Shown here: piece by piece, positions 30,915-38,566 of the stretch
Layout of the letters: every line of letters begins with the position of its first letter
Numbering within the stretch: position 1 is the stretch's first letter
Source of the DNA: Microvirga massiliensis
Lineage (GTDB): Bacteria > Pseudomonadota > Alphaproteobacteria > Rhizobiales > Beijerinckiaceae
Length of the DNA stretch: 40,638 bases
Direction of reading: 5' to 3'
Assembly (NCBI RefSeq): GCF_001006805.1
Contig: NZ_LN811355.1
Span: 311,375 to 352,012 of the forward strand
Position numbers and translations under genes: made by a program
The notes under the pieces: model-generated
The model's database searches: none
The model's input: the letters and a program-made list of their open reading frames with translations, nothing else
What the model was told of the DNA's origin: nothing

Positions 30915-31388
30915 TCAAGCCTGTGCAACTTCCCCAAGGATCGTCACGGAGCCGCCGGCCTTCTCGATCGCAGCGATGGCAGACTTCGACGCTCCGGCGA
31001 CCTGGAATGACAGCTTGGACGAGAGGTCGCCAACGCCGAGGATCTTCACGCCGTCCCGCGGCTTCGAAACGACGCCGGCCGCGACGAGGGACTCTACTGT
31101 GATCGCCAAGTTGGCGTCCAGTTTCCCAGCCTCGACGGCCTGCTGAATCCGACCGAGATTGACCTCGTTCAGCTCACGCCGGTTCGGCTTGTTGAAGCCG
31201 CGCTTCGGGAGCCGCCGATGAAGCGGCATCTGACCGCCCTCGAAGCCCTTGATGGACACGCCGGAGCGGCTGGTCTGCCCCTTGACGCCGCGACCGCCGG
31301 TCTTGCCCTTGCCGGAGCCGATGCCGCGGCCAACCCGCATCCGGCTCTTCGTCGCGCCTTCGTTGTCGCGAATACCATTTAGTCTCAT
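30915..31388 (-). CDS. rplO: 50S ribosomal protein L15
   Basis: This 157-residue protein matches uL15: MRLNGIRDNEGATKSRMRVGRGIGSGKGKTGGRGVKGQTSRSG, an extended glycine- and arginine-rich N-tail that threads into 23S rRNA, then KGFEGGQMPLHRRLPKRGF and the C-terminal globular part with a VKILG...KLSFQV fold. It is a late-assembly protein of the large subunit. The ATG at 31388 is used, since the nine codons upstream are not family sequence. It follows rpmD by 10 bp. Confidence 0.97.
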   Translation of the reverse strand: MRLNGIRDNEGATKSRMRVGRGIGSGKGKTGGRGVKGQTSRSGVSIKGFEGGQMPLHRRLPKRGFNKPNRRELNEVNLGRIQQAVEAGKLDANLAITVESLVAAGVVSKPRDGVKILGVGDLSSKLSFQVAGASKSAIAAIEKAGGSVTILGEVAQA

Positions 31389-31398
31389 AGTGCCCTCC

Positions 31399-31608
31399 TC
31401 ACTGCCCGTCGACAACGCGCACGAGGTGCCTGACCTTCGCGATCATGCCGCGCACCTCTGGGGTATTGGGCAGGGTCGAGGTCCTATGGAGCTTGTTGAG
31501 CTTGAGCCCGATCAGGGTCTGCCGCTGGGATGCCTCGCGGCGGATCGGCGAGCCGATCTGCTGGACCGTGATGGTCTGGCCCGCGGATACGTTAGGGTTG
31601 TTGGCCAT
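31399..31608 (-). CDS. rpmD: 50S ribosomal protein L30
   Basis: This 69-residue protein matches uL30: ITVQQIGSPIRREASQRQTLIGLKLNKLHRTSTLPNTPEVRGMIAKVRHLVRVV, the small alpha-beta protein on the large subunit near the central protuberance. It is about ten residues longer than E. coli L30 (59) because of the N-terminal ANNPNVSAGQ segment, typical for alphaproteobacteria. It lies 11 bp after rpsE and 10 bp before rplO. Confidence 0.96.
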   Translation of the reverse strand: MANNPNVSAGQTITVQQIGSPIRREASQRQTLIGLKLNKLHRTSTLPNTPEVRGMIAKVRHLVRVVDGQ

Positions 31609-31619
31609 GATCCACTCCC

Positions 31620-32189
31620 TTACGCTTCGGCGCCAGCCGTCTCGGCCTCGCCGGCCGCATGACGGCGCGACTGCAGGGTCGAGACTTTCAAGCCGCGGCG
31701 TGCTGCGATCGCGCGGGGGCTGTCCTCGTTCTTGAGAGCCATGAAGGTTGCCCGGACAAGATTGTACGGGTTGGACGAGCCGAGCGATTTCGCAACGACG
31801 TCCTGCATGCCGAGGGTCTCGAAAACAGCGCGCATCGGACCACCAGCAATGATGCCGGTTCCCTGGGGGGCTGCCCGGAGCACTACCTTGCCTGCACCCC
31901 AGCGACCCTGAACGTCATGATGAAGCGTCCGGCCCTCCCGCAGCGGTACTCGGATCATCGACCGCTTCGCGGCATCGGTCGCCTTGCGGATTGCCTCGGG
32001 CACCTCGCGGGCCTTGCCATGGCCGAAGCCGACGCGGCCCTTCTGGTCGCCGACCACCACGAGGGCAGCAAAGCCGAAGCGCCGTCCGCCCTTCACGACC
32101 TTTGCGACGCGGTTGATGTGTACCAGCCGGTCGACGAACTCGCTGTCGCGCTCTTCGCGATCAGCCCTCTCTCTGGGTTCTCTCGCCAT
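31620..32189 (-). CDS. rpsE: 30S ribosomal protein S5
   Basis: This 189-residue protein matches uS5, which helps translational accuracy and mRNA entry. The double-stranded RNA-binding domain has VHINRVAKVVKGGRRFGFAALVVVGD, and the second domain has APQGTGIIAGGPMRAVFETLGMQDVVAKSLGSSNPYNLVRATF. N-terminal charged residues and a short Ala/Glu tail make it longer than E. coli S5 (167). It follows rplR after 77 bp and is close to rpmD. Mutations in the first-domain loop give spectinomycin resistance in other bacteria; the loop here looks wild type. Confidence 0.97.
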   Translation of the reverse strand: MAREPRERADREERDSEFVDRLVHINRVAKVVKGGRRFGFAALVVVGDQKGRVGFGHGKAREVPEAIRKATDAAKRSMIRVPLREGRTLHHDVQGRWGAGKVVLRAAPQGTGIIAGGPMRAVFETLGMQDVVAKSLGSSNPYNLVRATFMALKNEDSPRAIAARRGLKVSTLQSRRHAAGEAETAGAEA

Positions 32190-32266
32190 TTCCTTCTCAC
32201 GTCCTCACTTGCGCGGGCGACGGCCCCGCTCGCTCGGGAAAAATCCCTGCGCCGTCGTCGGGATCC

Positions 32267-32629
32267 TCAGAAGTCCAAGCCACCTTCGCGAGCGGCATCG
32301 GCCAGGGCTTTCACCCGGCCGTGATACAGATAGCCGGAGCGATCGAAGACGACCTGCTTGACACCTGCCTGGGTCGCCCGTTCCGCAATGAGCCGGCCGA
32401 CCTCCTTTGCCGCGGCAACGTCGGCCCCGGTCTTCAGCTTTCCGCGAAGATCCTTCTCGAGGGTCGAAGCCGCTGCCAAGGTGAGTCCCTGCGCGTCGTC
32501 GATGACCTGAGCATAGATCTGCTTGGAGGACCGGAAGACCGACAGTCGCGGGCGTCCGTTGGCAGCCTTCCTGATCGCGCGGCGCACACGCGCCTTGCGC
32601 CGATCCTCGGCACCTTTCTTCTCAGCCAT
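32267..32629 (-). CDS. rplR: 50S ribosomal protein L18
   Basis: This 120-residue protein matches uL18, which binds 5S rRNA in the central protuberance. The basic start RRKARVRRAIRKAANGRPRLSVFRSSKQIYAQVIDD and the C-terminal KQVVFDRSGYLYHGRVKALADAAREGGLDF are diagnostic. Length is near the family norm of 117-120. It lies between rplF (12 bp) and rpsE (77 bp) in normal spc order. Confidence 0.97.
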   Translation of the reverse strand: MAEKKGAEDRRKARVRRAIRKAANGRPRLSVFRSSKQIYAQVIDDAQGLTLAAASTLEKDLRGKLKTGADVAAAKEVGRLIAERATQAGVKQVVFDRSGYLYHGRVKALADAAREGGLDF

Positions 32630-32641
32630 GGCCCGTCGTCC

Positions 32642-33175
32642 TTACTTCTTCTTGCCTTCCTTGCGGAAAATGAACTCGTCGGAATACTTCACGCCCTTAC
32701 CCTTGTAGGGCTCCGGGGAGCGGAATTCGCGGATCTCGGCGGCGGTCTGTCCGACGCGCTGCCTGTCGATTCCGGCAACGACGACCTCGGTCGGCTTCGG
32801 AGTCGTGATCGTGATGCCGGCCGGGATCTCATAGTCCACGTCGTGGCTGAAGCCGAGCGACAGCTTGAGGACCTTCCCGGCCACCGCGGCACGGTAGCCC
32901 ACGCCGTTGATCTCGAGACGCCGCTCGAAGCCCTTGGTGACGCCCTCGACGAGGTTCTCCACCTGGGAGCGCGACATTCCCCACTTGGCCCGCGCAACCT
33001 TCGAATCATCACGCGGATTGACCACGACTGCTCCGTCTTCCAGAGCAACCGATACTTCCTCGGGCACGACGAACGACAGCTCGCCCTTTGCCCCCTTCAC
33101 CTTGACGGTCTGGCCGTCGACGGTAGCCGTCGCTCCGGACGGAACCGGAACCGGCCTCTTACCTACTCGAGACAT
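32642..33175 (-). CDS. rplF: 50S ribosomal protein L6
   Basis: This 177-residue protein matches uL6, near the factor-binding site of the large subunit. It begins MSRVGKRPVPVPSGATATVDGQTVKVKGAKGELSF and has the duplicated L6 fold, with the VEGVTKGFERRLEINGVGYRAA segment and the C-terminal motif RSPEPYKGKGVKY that packs on the sarcin-ricin loop. Length is identical to E. coli L6 (177). It follows rpsH by 36 bp. Confidence 0.97.
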   Translation of the reverse strand: MSRVGKRPVPVPSGATATVDGQTVKVKGAKGELSFVVPEEVSVALEDGAVVVNPRDDSKVARAKWGMSRSQVENLVEGVTKGFERRLEINGVGYRAAVAGKVLKLSLGFSHDVDYEIPAGITITTPKPTEVVVAGIDRQRVGQTAAEIREFRSPEPYKGKGVKYSDEFIFRKEGKKK

Positions 33176-33211
33176 AGCAAATCTCCCGTGGCTGATCGCA
33201 GCGCCGCCCGG

Positions 33212-33610
33212 TCAGAAGACCCGGCAGAGCACTTCACCGCCCACGTTCCTCTCCCGAGCCTCGTGATCGGCCATCACGCCCTGCGGCGTCGAGATGATCA
33301 TCACACCGAGCCCATCGGCGACGCGCGGCATCGTATCGACCGAGGTGTAGACGCGCCGTCCTGGCTTCGACACACGCTCGATCTTCCGGATGACCGGCTG
33401 CCCGTCATAGTATTTGAGCTCGATCGCGAACTCGGTCCGGCCATTGCCGTAATCGGTCTGCGAATAATCGCGGATATACCCTTCCGACTTCAGCACATCC
33501 AGCACGCGAGCGCGAAGCCGGGAACCGGGGGTCATAACCGTTCCGCGGCGCCGCATCTGGGCATTGCGGATACGGGTGAGCATATCGCCCAAAGGATCAT
33601 TGATCGACAT
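33212..33610 (-). CDS. rpsH: 30S ribosomal protein S8
   Basis: This 132-residue protein matches uS8, a primary binder of the central domain of 16S rRNA. It starts MSINDPLGDMLTRIRNAQMRRRGTVMTPGSRLRARVLDVLKSEGYI and ends with the RNA-binding block TPQGVMADHEARERNVGGEVLCRVF. In E. coli S8 also represses its own operon at the rplE junction; I saw no clear copy of such a site here. It follows rpsN by 12 bp. Confidence 0.97.
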   Translation of the reverse strand: MSINDPLGDMLTRIRNAQMRRRGTVMTPGSRLRARVLDVLKSEGYIRDYSQTDYGNGRTEFAIELKYYDGQPVIRKIERVSKPGRRVYTSVDTMPRVADGLGVMIISTPQGVMADHEARERNVGGEVLCRVF

Positions 33611-33622
33611 CGGGTGCCCTCC

Positions 33623-33928
33623 TTACCAGCTGGACTTCACGAGGCCCGGAATGAGCCCCTTGGAGCCGAGCTCGCGGAGCGCGATGCGCGACATGCCGAG
33701 CTTGCGGTAATAGGCCCGCGGGCGTCCGGTGACCTCACAGCGATTCCGGATCCGTGAAGGAGCCGAGTTGCGCGGAAGCTCTGCCAGCTTGAGGCGCGCC
33801 TCGAAGCGCTCCTCCATGGACTTGCTTTCATCGTTGGCGATGGCGAGCAGCCGCTCGCGCCGGCCCGCGAATTTCTTCACGAGCGCCCGCCGATGCTTGT
33901 TCTTCTCTATCGAGCTCTTCTTAGCCAT
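33623..33928 (-). CDS. rpsN: 30S ribosomal protein S14 (zinc-free long form)
   Basis: This 101-residue protein matches uS14 of the small-subunit head: MAKKSSIEKNKHRRALVKKFAGRRERLLAI and the C-terminal RCEVTGRPRAYYRKLGMSRIALRELGSKGLIPGLVKSSW. It has one cysteine and no CxxC pair, so it is the zinc-independent 101-residue type rather than the 61-residue zinc-binding one. It follows rplE by 38 bp. Confidence 0.97.
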   Translation of the reverse strand: MAKKSSIEKNKHRRALVKKFAGRRERLLAIANDESKSMEERFEARLKLAELPRNSAPSRIRNRCEVTGRPRAYYRKLGMSRIALRELGSKGLIPGLVKSSW

Positions 33929-33966
33929 TTAGTATCTCCAGTGTCCGCGTTTGAGGACGGATATCC

Positions 33967-34533
33967 TCACTGCCGGAACGGGAAGTTGAGATGACGCAAC
34001 AGGGCGCGAGCCTCCGCATCCGTCTTTGCCGTCGTCGTGATGACGACGTCCATACCCCAGACCGACTCGGCCTTGTCGTAGTTGATCTCGGGGAACACGA
34101 TATGCTCCTTGATCCCGAGAGCGTAGTTGCCACGTCCGTCGAAGGACTTCGGGTTCAGGCCACGGAAGTCGCGGACGCGCGGCAGCGCGATCGTGATCAG
34201 GCGATCGAGGAACTCGTACATGCGCGCCTGGCGCAGGGTCACCTTGCACCCGATCGGCATGTTCTCGCGAACCTTGAAGGTCGATATCGCCTTCCGGGCG
34301 CGCGTGATCACCGGCTTCTGGCCCGCGATCAGCGCGAGGTCGGCAGCCGCGACTGTTGCCTTCTTGGAGTCACCGGTCGACTCGCCCACGCCCATGTTGA
34401 GCGTGATCTTCTCGATCGTCGGAACCTGCATCGGGTTCGCGTAGCCGAACTCCTCGATCAGGGCCGGACGCACCACTTCCTCGTAGTGCTTCTTCAAACG
34501 CGGCGTGTAGCCGTCCATCTGGGCCTTAGCCAT
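33967..34533 (-). CDS. rplE: 50S ribosomal protein L5
   Basis: This 188-residue protein matches uL5, the 5S rRNA and P-site tRNA contact of the central protuberance. Diagnostic parts are YANPMQVPTIEKITLNMGVGE, GQKPVITRARKAISTFKVRENMPIGCKVTLR, EFLDRLITIALPRVRDFRGLNPKSFDGRGNYALGIKEHIVFPEI and the final TDAEARALLRHLNFPF. It overlaps the end of rplX by eight bases, so its translation is coupled to rplX. Confidence 0.97.
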   Translation of the reverse strand: MAKAQMDGYTPRLKKHYEEVVRPALIEEFGYANPMQVPTIEKITLNMGVGESTGDSKKATVAAADLALIAGQKPVITRARKAISTFKVRENMPIGCKVTLRQARMYEFLDRLITIALPRVRDFRGLNPKSFDGRGNYALGIKEHIVFPEINYDKAESVWGMDVVITTTAKTDAEARALLRHLNFPFRQ

Positions 34534-34843
34534 CGATCACATCTCCCGAACGCTTGGCGAACCGGACCTTGCGTCCGTCTTCCATGATCCGGAACCCGAC
34601 GCGGGTCGCCTTGCCGGTGCTTGGATCGGCAAACGCGATGTTCGACAGGTGGATCGGCGACTCTTTCGTGATGATGCCGCCTTCCTGGCTCGCCGTCTGC
34701 CGCTGATGCCGCCGGACGAGATTGACGCCGCGCACGAGCGCACGTTGTTCCTTCGGCATAACCTGGATGACTTCGCCGGTCTTGCCTTTGTCGCGACCGG
34801 TCAGGACGACGACCTTGTCGCCCTTCTTAATCTTCGCGGCCAT
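34526..34843 (-). CDS. rplX: 50S ribosomal protein L24
   Basis: This 105-residue protein matches uL24, an early assembly initiator near the exit tunnel. The KOW motif is KKGDKVVVLTGRDKGKTGEVIQVMPKEQRALVRGVNLVRRHQ, followed by EGGIITKESPIHLSNIAFADPSTGKATRVGF. The start shares one base with the rplN stop region, and the end overlaps rplE by eight bases, so rplN-rplX-rplE are tightly packed. Confidence 0.97.
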   Translation of the reverse strand: MAAKIKKGDKVVVLTGRDKGKTGEVIQVMPKEQRALVRGVNLVRRHQRQTASQEGGIITKESPIHLSNIAFADPSTGKATRVGFRIMEDGRKVRFAKRSGDVIDG

Positions 34844-35211
34844 CAGAGCACCTCGGGCGCCAGCGAAATGATCTTCATGTGATTCTTGGCGCGCAGCTCG
34901 CGCGGAACGGGCCCGAAGATGCGGGTGCCGACCGGCTCCTTCTGATTGTTGATCAGAACCGCGGCGTTGCGATCGAACCGGATCACCGATCCATCCGGGC
35001 GCCGGATATCCTTCGCGGTGCGCACGACGACCGCCTTCATGACGTCGCCCTTCTTCACGCGGCCACGCGGAATCGCTTCCTTCACCGACACGACGATAAT
35101 ATCGCCGACCGAAGCATATTTGCGCTTAGAGCCACCCAGAACCTTGATGCACATCACGCGACGCGCGCCGGAATTGTCGGCGACGTCCAGATTCGTCTGC
35201 ATCTGGATCAT
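34843..35211 (-). CDS. rplN: 50S ribosomal protein L14
   Basis: This 122-residue protein matches uL14 at the subunit interface: MIQMQTNLDVADNSGARRVMCIKVLGGSKRKYASVGDIIVVSVKEAIPRGRVKKGDV and the C-terminal TRIFGPVPRELRAKNHMKIISLAPEVL. Length equals the family standard. It follows a 174-bp gap after rpsQ that holds hairpins and a promoter candidate, so the spc unit may start here. Confidence 0.97.
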   Translation of the reverse strand: MIQMQTNLDVADNSGARRVMCIKVLGGSKRKYASVGDIIVVSVKEAIPRGRVKKGDVMKAVVVRTAKDIRRPDGSVIRFDRNAAVLINNQKEPVGTRIFGPVPRELRAKNHMKIISLAPEVL

Positions 35212-35315
35212 GGCTTGATCCTTTCCATTGTTTCAGACAGGTTTCCGCTCCGGAGCACGATTGCCCGCCGGACTACGCCTGATGGGGATCTGACGTCCCC
35301 TGCCTTTTTGCGAAA

Positions 35316-35350
35316 GGCGGCCGTATATACCGGCCGCCCACTCAAGACAA
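35316..35350 (-). promoter_or_regulatory. Promoter candidate with overlapping hairpin upstream of rplN
   Basis: On the minus strand TTGTCT (35350-35345) and TATACG (35327-35322) are 17 bp apart. The -10 lies within an 8-bp perfect dyad, GGCGGCCG (35316-35323) and CGGCCGCC (35331-35338), around TATATAC. Either this is the spc-operon promoter or the dyad is an attenuator/terminator hairpin after rpsQ; the two readings are not exclusive. Confidence 0.45.
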
Positions 35351-35378
35351 CCCCCTTCCGGAGGCTGATCCTTTGGCT

Positions 35379-35395
35379 CGGGACCTTAGGTCCCG
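35379..35395 (-). terminator. Hairpin with the rpsQ stop codon in its loop
   Basis: CGGGACC (35379-35385) and GGTCCCG (35389-35395) form a perfect 7-bp stem, and the 3-base loop is exactly the TAA stop of rpsQ (35388-35386). No T-run follows. It may mark the 3' end of the S10 operon by stalling polymerase or protecting the RNA end. Confidence 0.45.
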
Positions 35396-35625
35396 GGCTC
35401 CTGAACAACGACCCAGCTCTTCAGCTTGGAGAGCGGACGTGATTCCTCGATGAACACGAGATCGCCCACCTTCGCCGTATTGTTCTCATCGTGAGCGTGG
35501 TAATTCTTCGTCCGGCGCACCGTCTTCTTCAGAACCGGGTGCGTGAACCGGCGCTCGACCTTCACGACGACGGTCTTGTTCTGCTTGTCGCTGACGACGA
35601 CGCCCTGCAAAACCCGCTTCGGCAT
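35386..35625 (-). CDS. rpsQ: 30S ribosomal protein S17
   Basis: This 79-residue protein matches uS17, a primary 16S rRNA binder with an OB fold: MPKRVLQGVVVSDKQNKTVVVKVERRFTHPVLKKTVRRTKNYHAHDENN, then VGDLVFIEESRPLSKLKSWVVVQ. Length is normal. It closes the S10 cluster, 13 bp after rpmC. Its stop codon lies in the loop of a stable hairpin, and 174 bp separate it from rplN. Confidence 0.97.
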   Translation of the reverse strand: MPKRVLQGVVVSDKQNKTVVVKVERRFTHPVLKKTVRRTKNYHAHDENNTAKVGDLVFIEESRPLSKLKSWVVVQEPGT

Positions 35626-35638
35626 TTCAAAAGTCCTC

Positions 35639-35851
35639 TTAAGCCTTGGCCTCGAGGGCCTTCTGGCGCTGAAGCGTCTTCAGGCGCGCGATGTCCTTAC
35701 GAACCTCGGCGACGCGCCGGGTGTTCTCGAGCTGCCCGGTGGCGCGCTGGAACCGCAGGTTGAACTGCTCCTTCTTCAAACGAAGGAGCTCGTCCTGAAG
35801 CTGATCCGGCGTCATCGAGCGAAGGTTGGAGATCCTCTCCGTAGTCTTCAT
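35639..35851 (-). CDS. rpmC: 50S ribosomal protein L29
   Basis: This 70-residue protein matches uL29, a two-helix hairpin near the exit tunnel that contacts trigger factor and SRP: LRSMTPDQLQDELLRLKKEQFNLRFQRATGQLENTRRVAEVRKDIARLKTLQ. The ATG at 35851 has a GGAGGA site upstream; the frame to 35932 is not family sequence. It lies 10 bp after rplP. Confidence 0.97.
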   Translation of the reverse strand: MKTTERISNLRSMTPDQLQDELLRLKKEQFNLRFQRATGQLENTRRVAEVRKDIARLKTLQRQKALEAKA

Positions 35852-35861
35852 GGTCTCCTCC

Positions 35862-36275
35862 TCACTCGGCGATACGCTGAATGAACCGGGTTCGGATCGG
35901 CAGCTTCGCCGCCCCGAGGCGCAGTGCCTCACGGGCGATGTCCTCCGGGACGCCGTCGATCTCGAACATGATACGGCCGGGCTTGACGCGAGCCGCCCAG
36001 AACTCCGGCGACCCCTTGCCCTTACCCATACGCACTTCCGTCGGCTTCGACGAAACCGGAATGTCCGGGAAAATACGGATCCAGACCCGGCCAGCGCGCT
36101 TCATGGCACGGGTGATCGCGCGGCGCGCCGCCTCGATCTGCCGGGCGTTCACACGCTCCGGCTCCATGGCCTTGAGGCCGAACTGGCCGAAATTGAGCTC
36201 CGCCCCAGCCGTCGCGACGCCGGAAATCCGGCCTTTGAACTGCTTGCGGAATTTTGTCTTCTTCGGTTGCAGCAT
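35862..36275 (-). CDS. rplP: 50S ribosomal protein L16
   Basis: This 137-residue protein matches uL16, which helps place tRNA at the A and P sites: MLQPKKTKFRKQFKGRISGVATAGAELNFGQFGLKAMEPERVNARQIEAARRAITR, WIRIFPDIPVSSKPTEVRMGKGKGSPEFWAARVKPGRIMFEIDGV. Length is normal (136-137). It follows rpsC by 24 bp. Confidence 0.97.
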   Translation of the reverse strand: MLQPKKTKFRKQFKGRISGVATAGAELNFGQFGLKAMEPERVNARQIEAARRAITRAMKRAGRVWIRIFPDIPVSSKPTEVRMGKGKGSPEFWAARVKPGRIMFEIDGVPEDIAREALRLGAAKLPIRTRFIQRIAE

Positions 36276-36299
36276 GGCAAACCTCTCCTGCCGTCCAGC

Positions 36300-37013
36300 T
36301 TACGCCGCGTGTTCGCGTTCGCGGCGGCCACCGGAGCGGCCCTGACCCTCTTCGCTCTGGCGCCGGTCCTGAGCCATCGGGTCGTGCTCCAGGATCTCGC
36401 CTTTGAAGATCCACACCTTGATCCCACACGTCCCGTAGGTCGTGAAGGCGGTCGCCGTGCCGTAATCGACATCCGCACGCAGGGTATGCAGCGGGACGCG
36501 ACCCTCGCGATACCACTCGAGACGTGCGATCTCGGCGCCGCCGAGGCGACCGGAACAGTTGATACGAATACCGTCGGCGCCGAGGCGCATGGCCGACTGC
36601 ACCGCGCGCTTCATCGCGCGCCGGAAGGCAACGCGGCGCTCGAGCTGCTGAGCGATCGACTCTGCGACAAGCGTGGCATCGATCTCGGGCTTGCGGACTT
36701 CGACGATGTTGATCGCCACATCCGCATTCGTCATCTTCGTGACGAGCTTGCGGAGCTTCTCGATATCAGCGCCCTTCTTGCCGATCACGACACCCGGCCG
36801 GGCGGAGTGAATCGTGACACGGCACTTCTTGTGCGGACGCTCGATGACGATCTTCGACACCGCCGCCTGCTTCAACTGCTTCATGAGGGCTTCGCGGATC
36901 GCCATGTCCTCATGCATCAGCTTGGCGTACTCGCCCTTGCCCGCGAACCAGCGCGAATCCCAGGTGCGGTTGATGCCGAGCCGAAGACCGATCGGGTTAA
37001 CCTTCTGACCCAT
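36300..37013 (-). CDS. rpsC: 30S ribosomal protein S3
   Basis: This 237-residue protein matches uS3 at the mRNA entry tunnel. It starts MGQKVNPIGLRLGINRTWDSRWFA; the type II KH domain has VTIHSARPGVVIGKKGADIEKLRKLVTKM; the C-domain has GRLGGAEIARLEWYREGRVPLHTLRADVDYGTATAFTTYG. The last 25 residues are an Arg/Glu/Gly-rich tail common in alphaproteobacteria. The ATG at 37013 is the family start. It follows rplV by 10 bp. Confidence 0.97.
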   Translation of the reverse strand: MGQKVNPIGLRLGINRTWDSRWFAGKGEYAKLMHEDMAIREALMKQLKQAAVSKIVIERPHKKCRVTIHSARPGVVIGKKGADIEKLRKLVTKMTNADVAINIVEVRKPEIDATLVAESIAQQLERRVAFRRAMKRAVQSAMRLGADGIRINCSGRLGGAEIARLEWYREGRVPLHTLRADVDYGTATAFTTYGTCGIKVWIFKGEILEHDPMAQDRRQSEEGQGRSGGRREREHAA

Positions 37014-37023
37014 CTGGATCTCC

Positions 37024-37410
37024 TTATGCCGCAGCGTCGGCAGTGACTTCACGAACCACGATCGTGAGGTTCGCGAACGGCTTCATGATGCGGGCGCCCC
37101 GACCGCGAGCCCGGGCATGGAAGCGCTTCATCACGAGCGCCTTGCCGACGTAAGCCTGCGTGACGATGAGATCGTCGACGTCGAGGTTGTGGTTGTTCTC
37201 CGCGTTGGCGATGGCGCTCTCGAGGCACTTGCGCACATCACGGGCAATCCGCTTGCGCGAGAACTCGAGATCAGCCAGCGCCGTCGAGACCTTCTTGCCC
37301 CGGATCAACTGGGCAACGAGGTTCAGCTTCTGCGGGCTGACGCGCAGCATGCGGGCAACGGCCTTCGCCTCATTGTCGCCCAGCGCGCGAGGAGTCGCGG
37401 GTTTTCCCAT
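37024..37410 (-). CDS. rplV: 50S ribosomal protein L22
   Basis: This 128-residue protein matches uL22, whose long beta-hairpin lines the exit tunnel and affects macrolide binding. Diagnostic parts are LRVSPQKLNLVAQLIRGKKVSTALADLEFSRKRIARDVRKCLESAIANAENNHNLDVDDL and the hairpin VMKRFHARARGRGARIMKPFANLTIVVRE. It begins only 2 bp after the rpsS stop. Confidence 0.97.
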   Translation of the reverse strand: MGKPATPRALGDNEAKAVARMLRVSPQKLNLVAQLIRGKKVSTALADLEFSRKRIARDVRKCLESAIANAENNHNLDVDDLIVTQAYVGKALVMKRFHARARGRGARIMKPFANLTIVVREVTADAAA

Positions 37411-37412
37411 GA

Positions 37413-37691
37413 TTATCTCCTCTTGGCCTTCTTGTCCGCGGCGTGGCCATGGAACGTGCGGGTCGGCGAAAATTCACCGAACTTGTGCCCGACCATCTCC
37501 TCGCTCACGTAGACGGGGATGTGCTTGTGACCGTTGTAGACCCCGAATGTGAGGCCCACGAACTGGGGCAGGATCGTCGAGCGGCGGCTCCAGATCTTGA
37601 TGACCTCGTTGCGGCCCGATCCACGGGCGGCCTCGGCCTTCTTGAGGAGATAACCGTCGACGAACGGGCCCTTCCAAAGCGAACGTGCCAT
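37413..37691 (-). CDS. rpsS: 30S ribosomal protein S19
   Basis: This 92-residue protein matches uS19 of the head, next to S13: MARSLWKGPFVDGYLLKKAEAARGSGRNEVIKIWSRRSTILPQFVGLTFGVYNGHKHIPVYVSEEMVGHKFGEFSPTRTFHGHA. Length equals the family norm. It lies 9 bp after rplB and 2 bp before rplV. Confidence 0.97.
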   Translation of the reverse strand: MARSLWKGPFVDGYLLKKAEAARGSGRNEVIKIWSRRSTILPQFVGLTFGVYNGHKHIPVYVSEEMVGHKFGEFSPTRTFHGHAADKKAKRR

Positions 37692-37700
37692 GACGCCCTC

Positions 37701-38546
37701 TTAGCCTCTCTTCTTCTTCCGGTCGTGACGGCTCGACATGATGAATCTATCGGTCCGCTTGTTCGAACGGGTTTTCTTTCCCTTCGTCGGAATTCCCCAC
37801 GGGGTCACCGGATGGCGGCCACCGGAGGTGCGTCCTTCACCACCACCATGGGGGTGGTCGATCGGGTTCATGGTGACACCACGATTGTGCGGACGCCTGC
37901 CGAGCCAGCGGCTGCGGCCGGCCTTGCCGATCTTGGTGTTCATGTGGTCGGGGTTCGAAACCGCGCCCACCGTGGCGAAGCACTGGCCGTGGACCAAGCG
38001 CTGCTCGCCCGAGTTCAGACGCACCGTGACATAACCCTGGTCGCGGCCGACGATCTGCGCATAGGCTCCAGCCGACCGCGCGATCGCTCCACCTCGTCCG
38101 ATCTTGAGCTCCACGTTGTGGATGATCGTGCCGACAGGCATGTTGCCGACCGGCATTGCGTTCCCGGGCTTGATGTCGACCTGCTCGCCGGCGGAGACTT
38201 GGTCTCCGACCGCAAGGCGCTGCGGCGCCAGGATGTAGGACTGGTCACCGTCGGCGTACTGAATGAGCGCGATGAAGGCCGTGCGGTTCGGATCGTACTC
38301 GATCCGCTCCACGGTCGCCACTTCGCCCAGGCGGGCACGCCGCCTGAAGTCTACGTTCCGCAGGGTACGCTTGTGTCCGCCGCCACGGAAGCGAACGGTC
38401 ACACGACCGAGATTGTTGCGGCCACCAGACCCCGACTTGCCCTCGGTGAGCGCCTTGACGGGCTTGCCCTTGTAGAGCTCGCCGCGGTTCACGATCACCA
38501 GCTGGCGAAGGCCGGGGGTGACCGGTTTGAATGTCTTCAAAGCCAT
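37701..38546 (-). CDS. rplB: 50S ribosomal protein L2
   Basis: This 281-residue protein matches uL2, one of the most conserved ribosomal proteins, needed for subunit joining and close to the peptidyl-transferase centre. Seen are MALKTFKPVTPGLRQLVIVNR, GGGHKRTLRNVDFRRR, the SH3-like second domain, and the C-terminal block RGVTMNPIDHPHGGGEGRTSGGRHPVTPWG with the functional histidine. It follows rplW by 20 bp. Confidence 0.97.
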   Translation of the reverse strand: MALKTFKPVTPGLRQLVIVNRGELYKGKPVKALTEGKSGSGGRNNLGRVTVRFRGGGHKRTLRNVDFRRRARLGEVATVERIEYDPNRTAFIALIQYADGDQSYILAPQRLAVGDQVSAGEQVDIKPGNAMPVGNMPVGTIIHNVELKIGRGGAIARSAGAYAQIVGRDQGYVTVRLNSGEQRLVHGQCFATVGAVSNPDHMNTKIGKAGRSRWLGRRPHNRGVTMNPIDHPHGGGEGRTSGGRHPVTPWGIPTKGKKTRSNKRTDRFIMSSRHDRKKKRG

Positions 38547-38566
38547 CGGATCACTCTCTCAACCGA

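Noticed and set aside
32321..33757. 478-codon plus-strand ORF across rplR-rplF-rpsH
   Set aside because: It crosses three certain ribosomal genes on the other strand and resembles no protein family.
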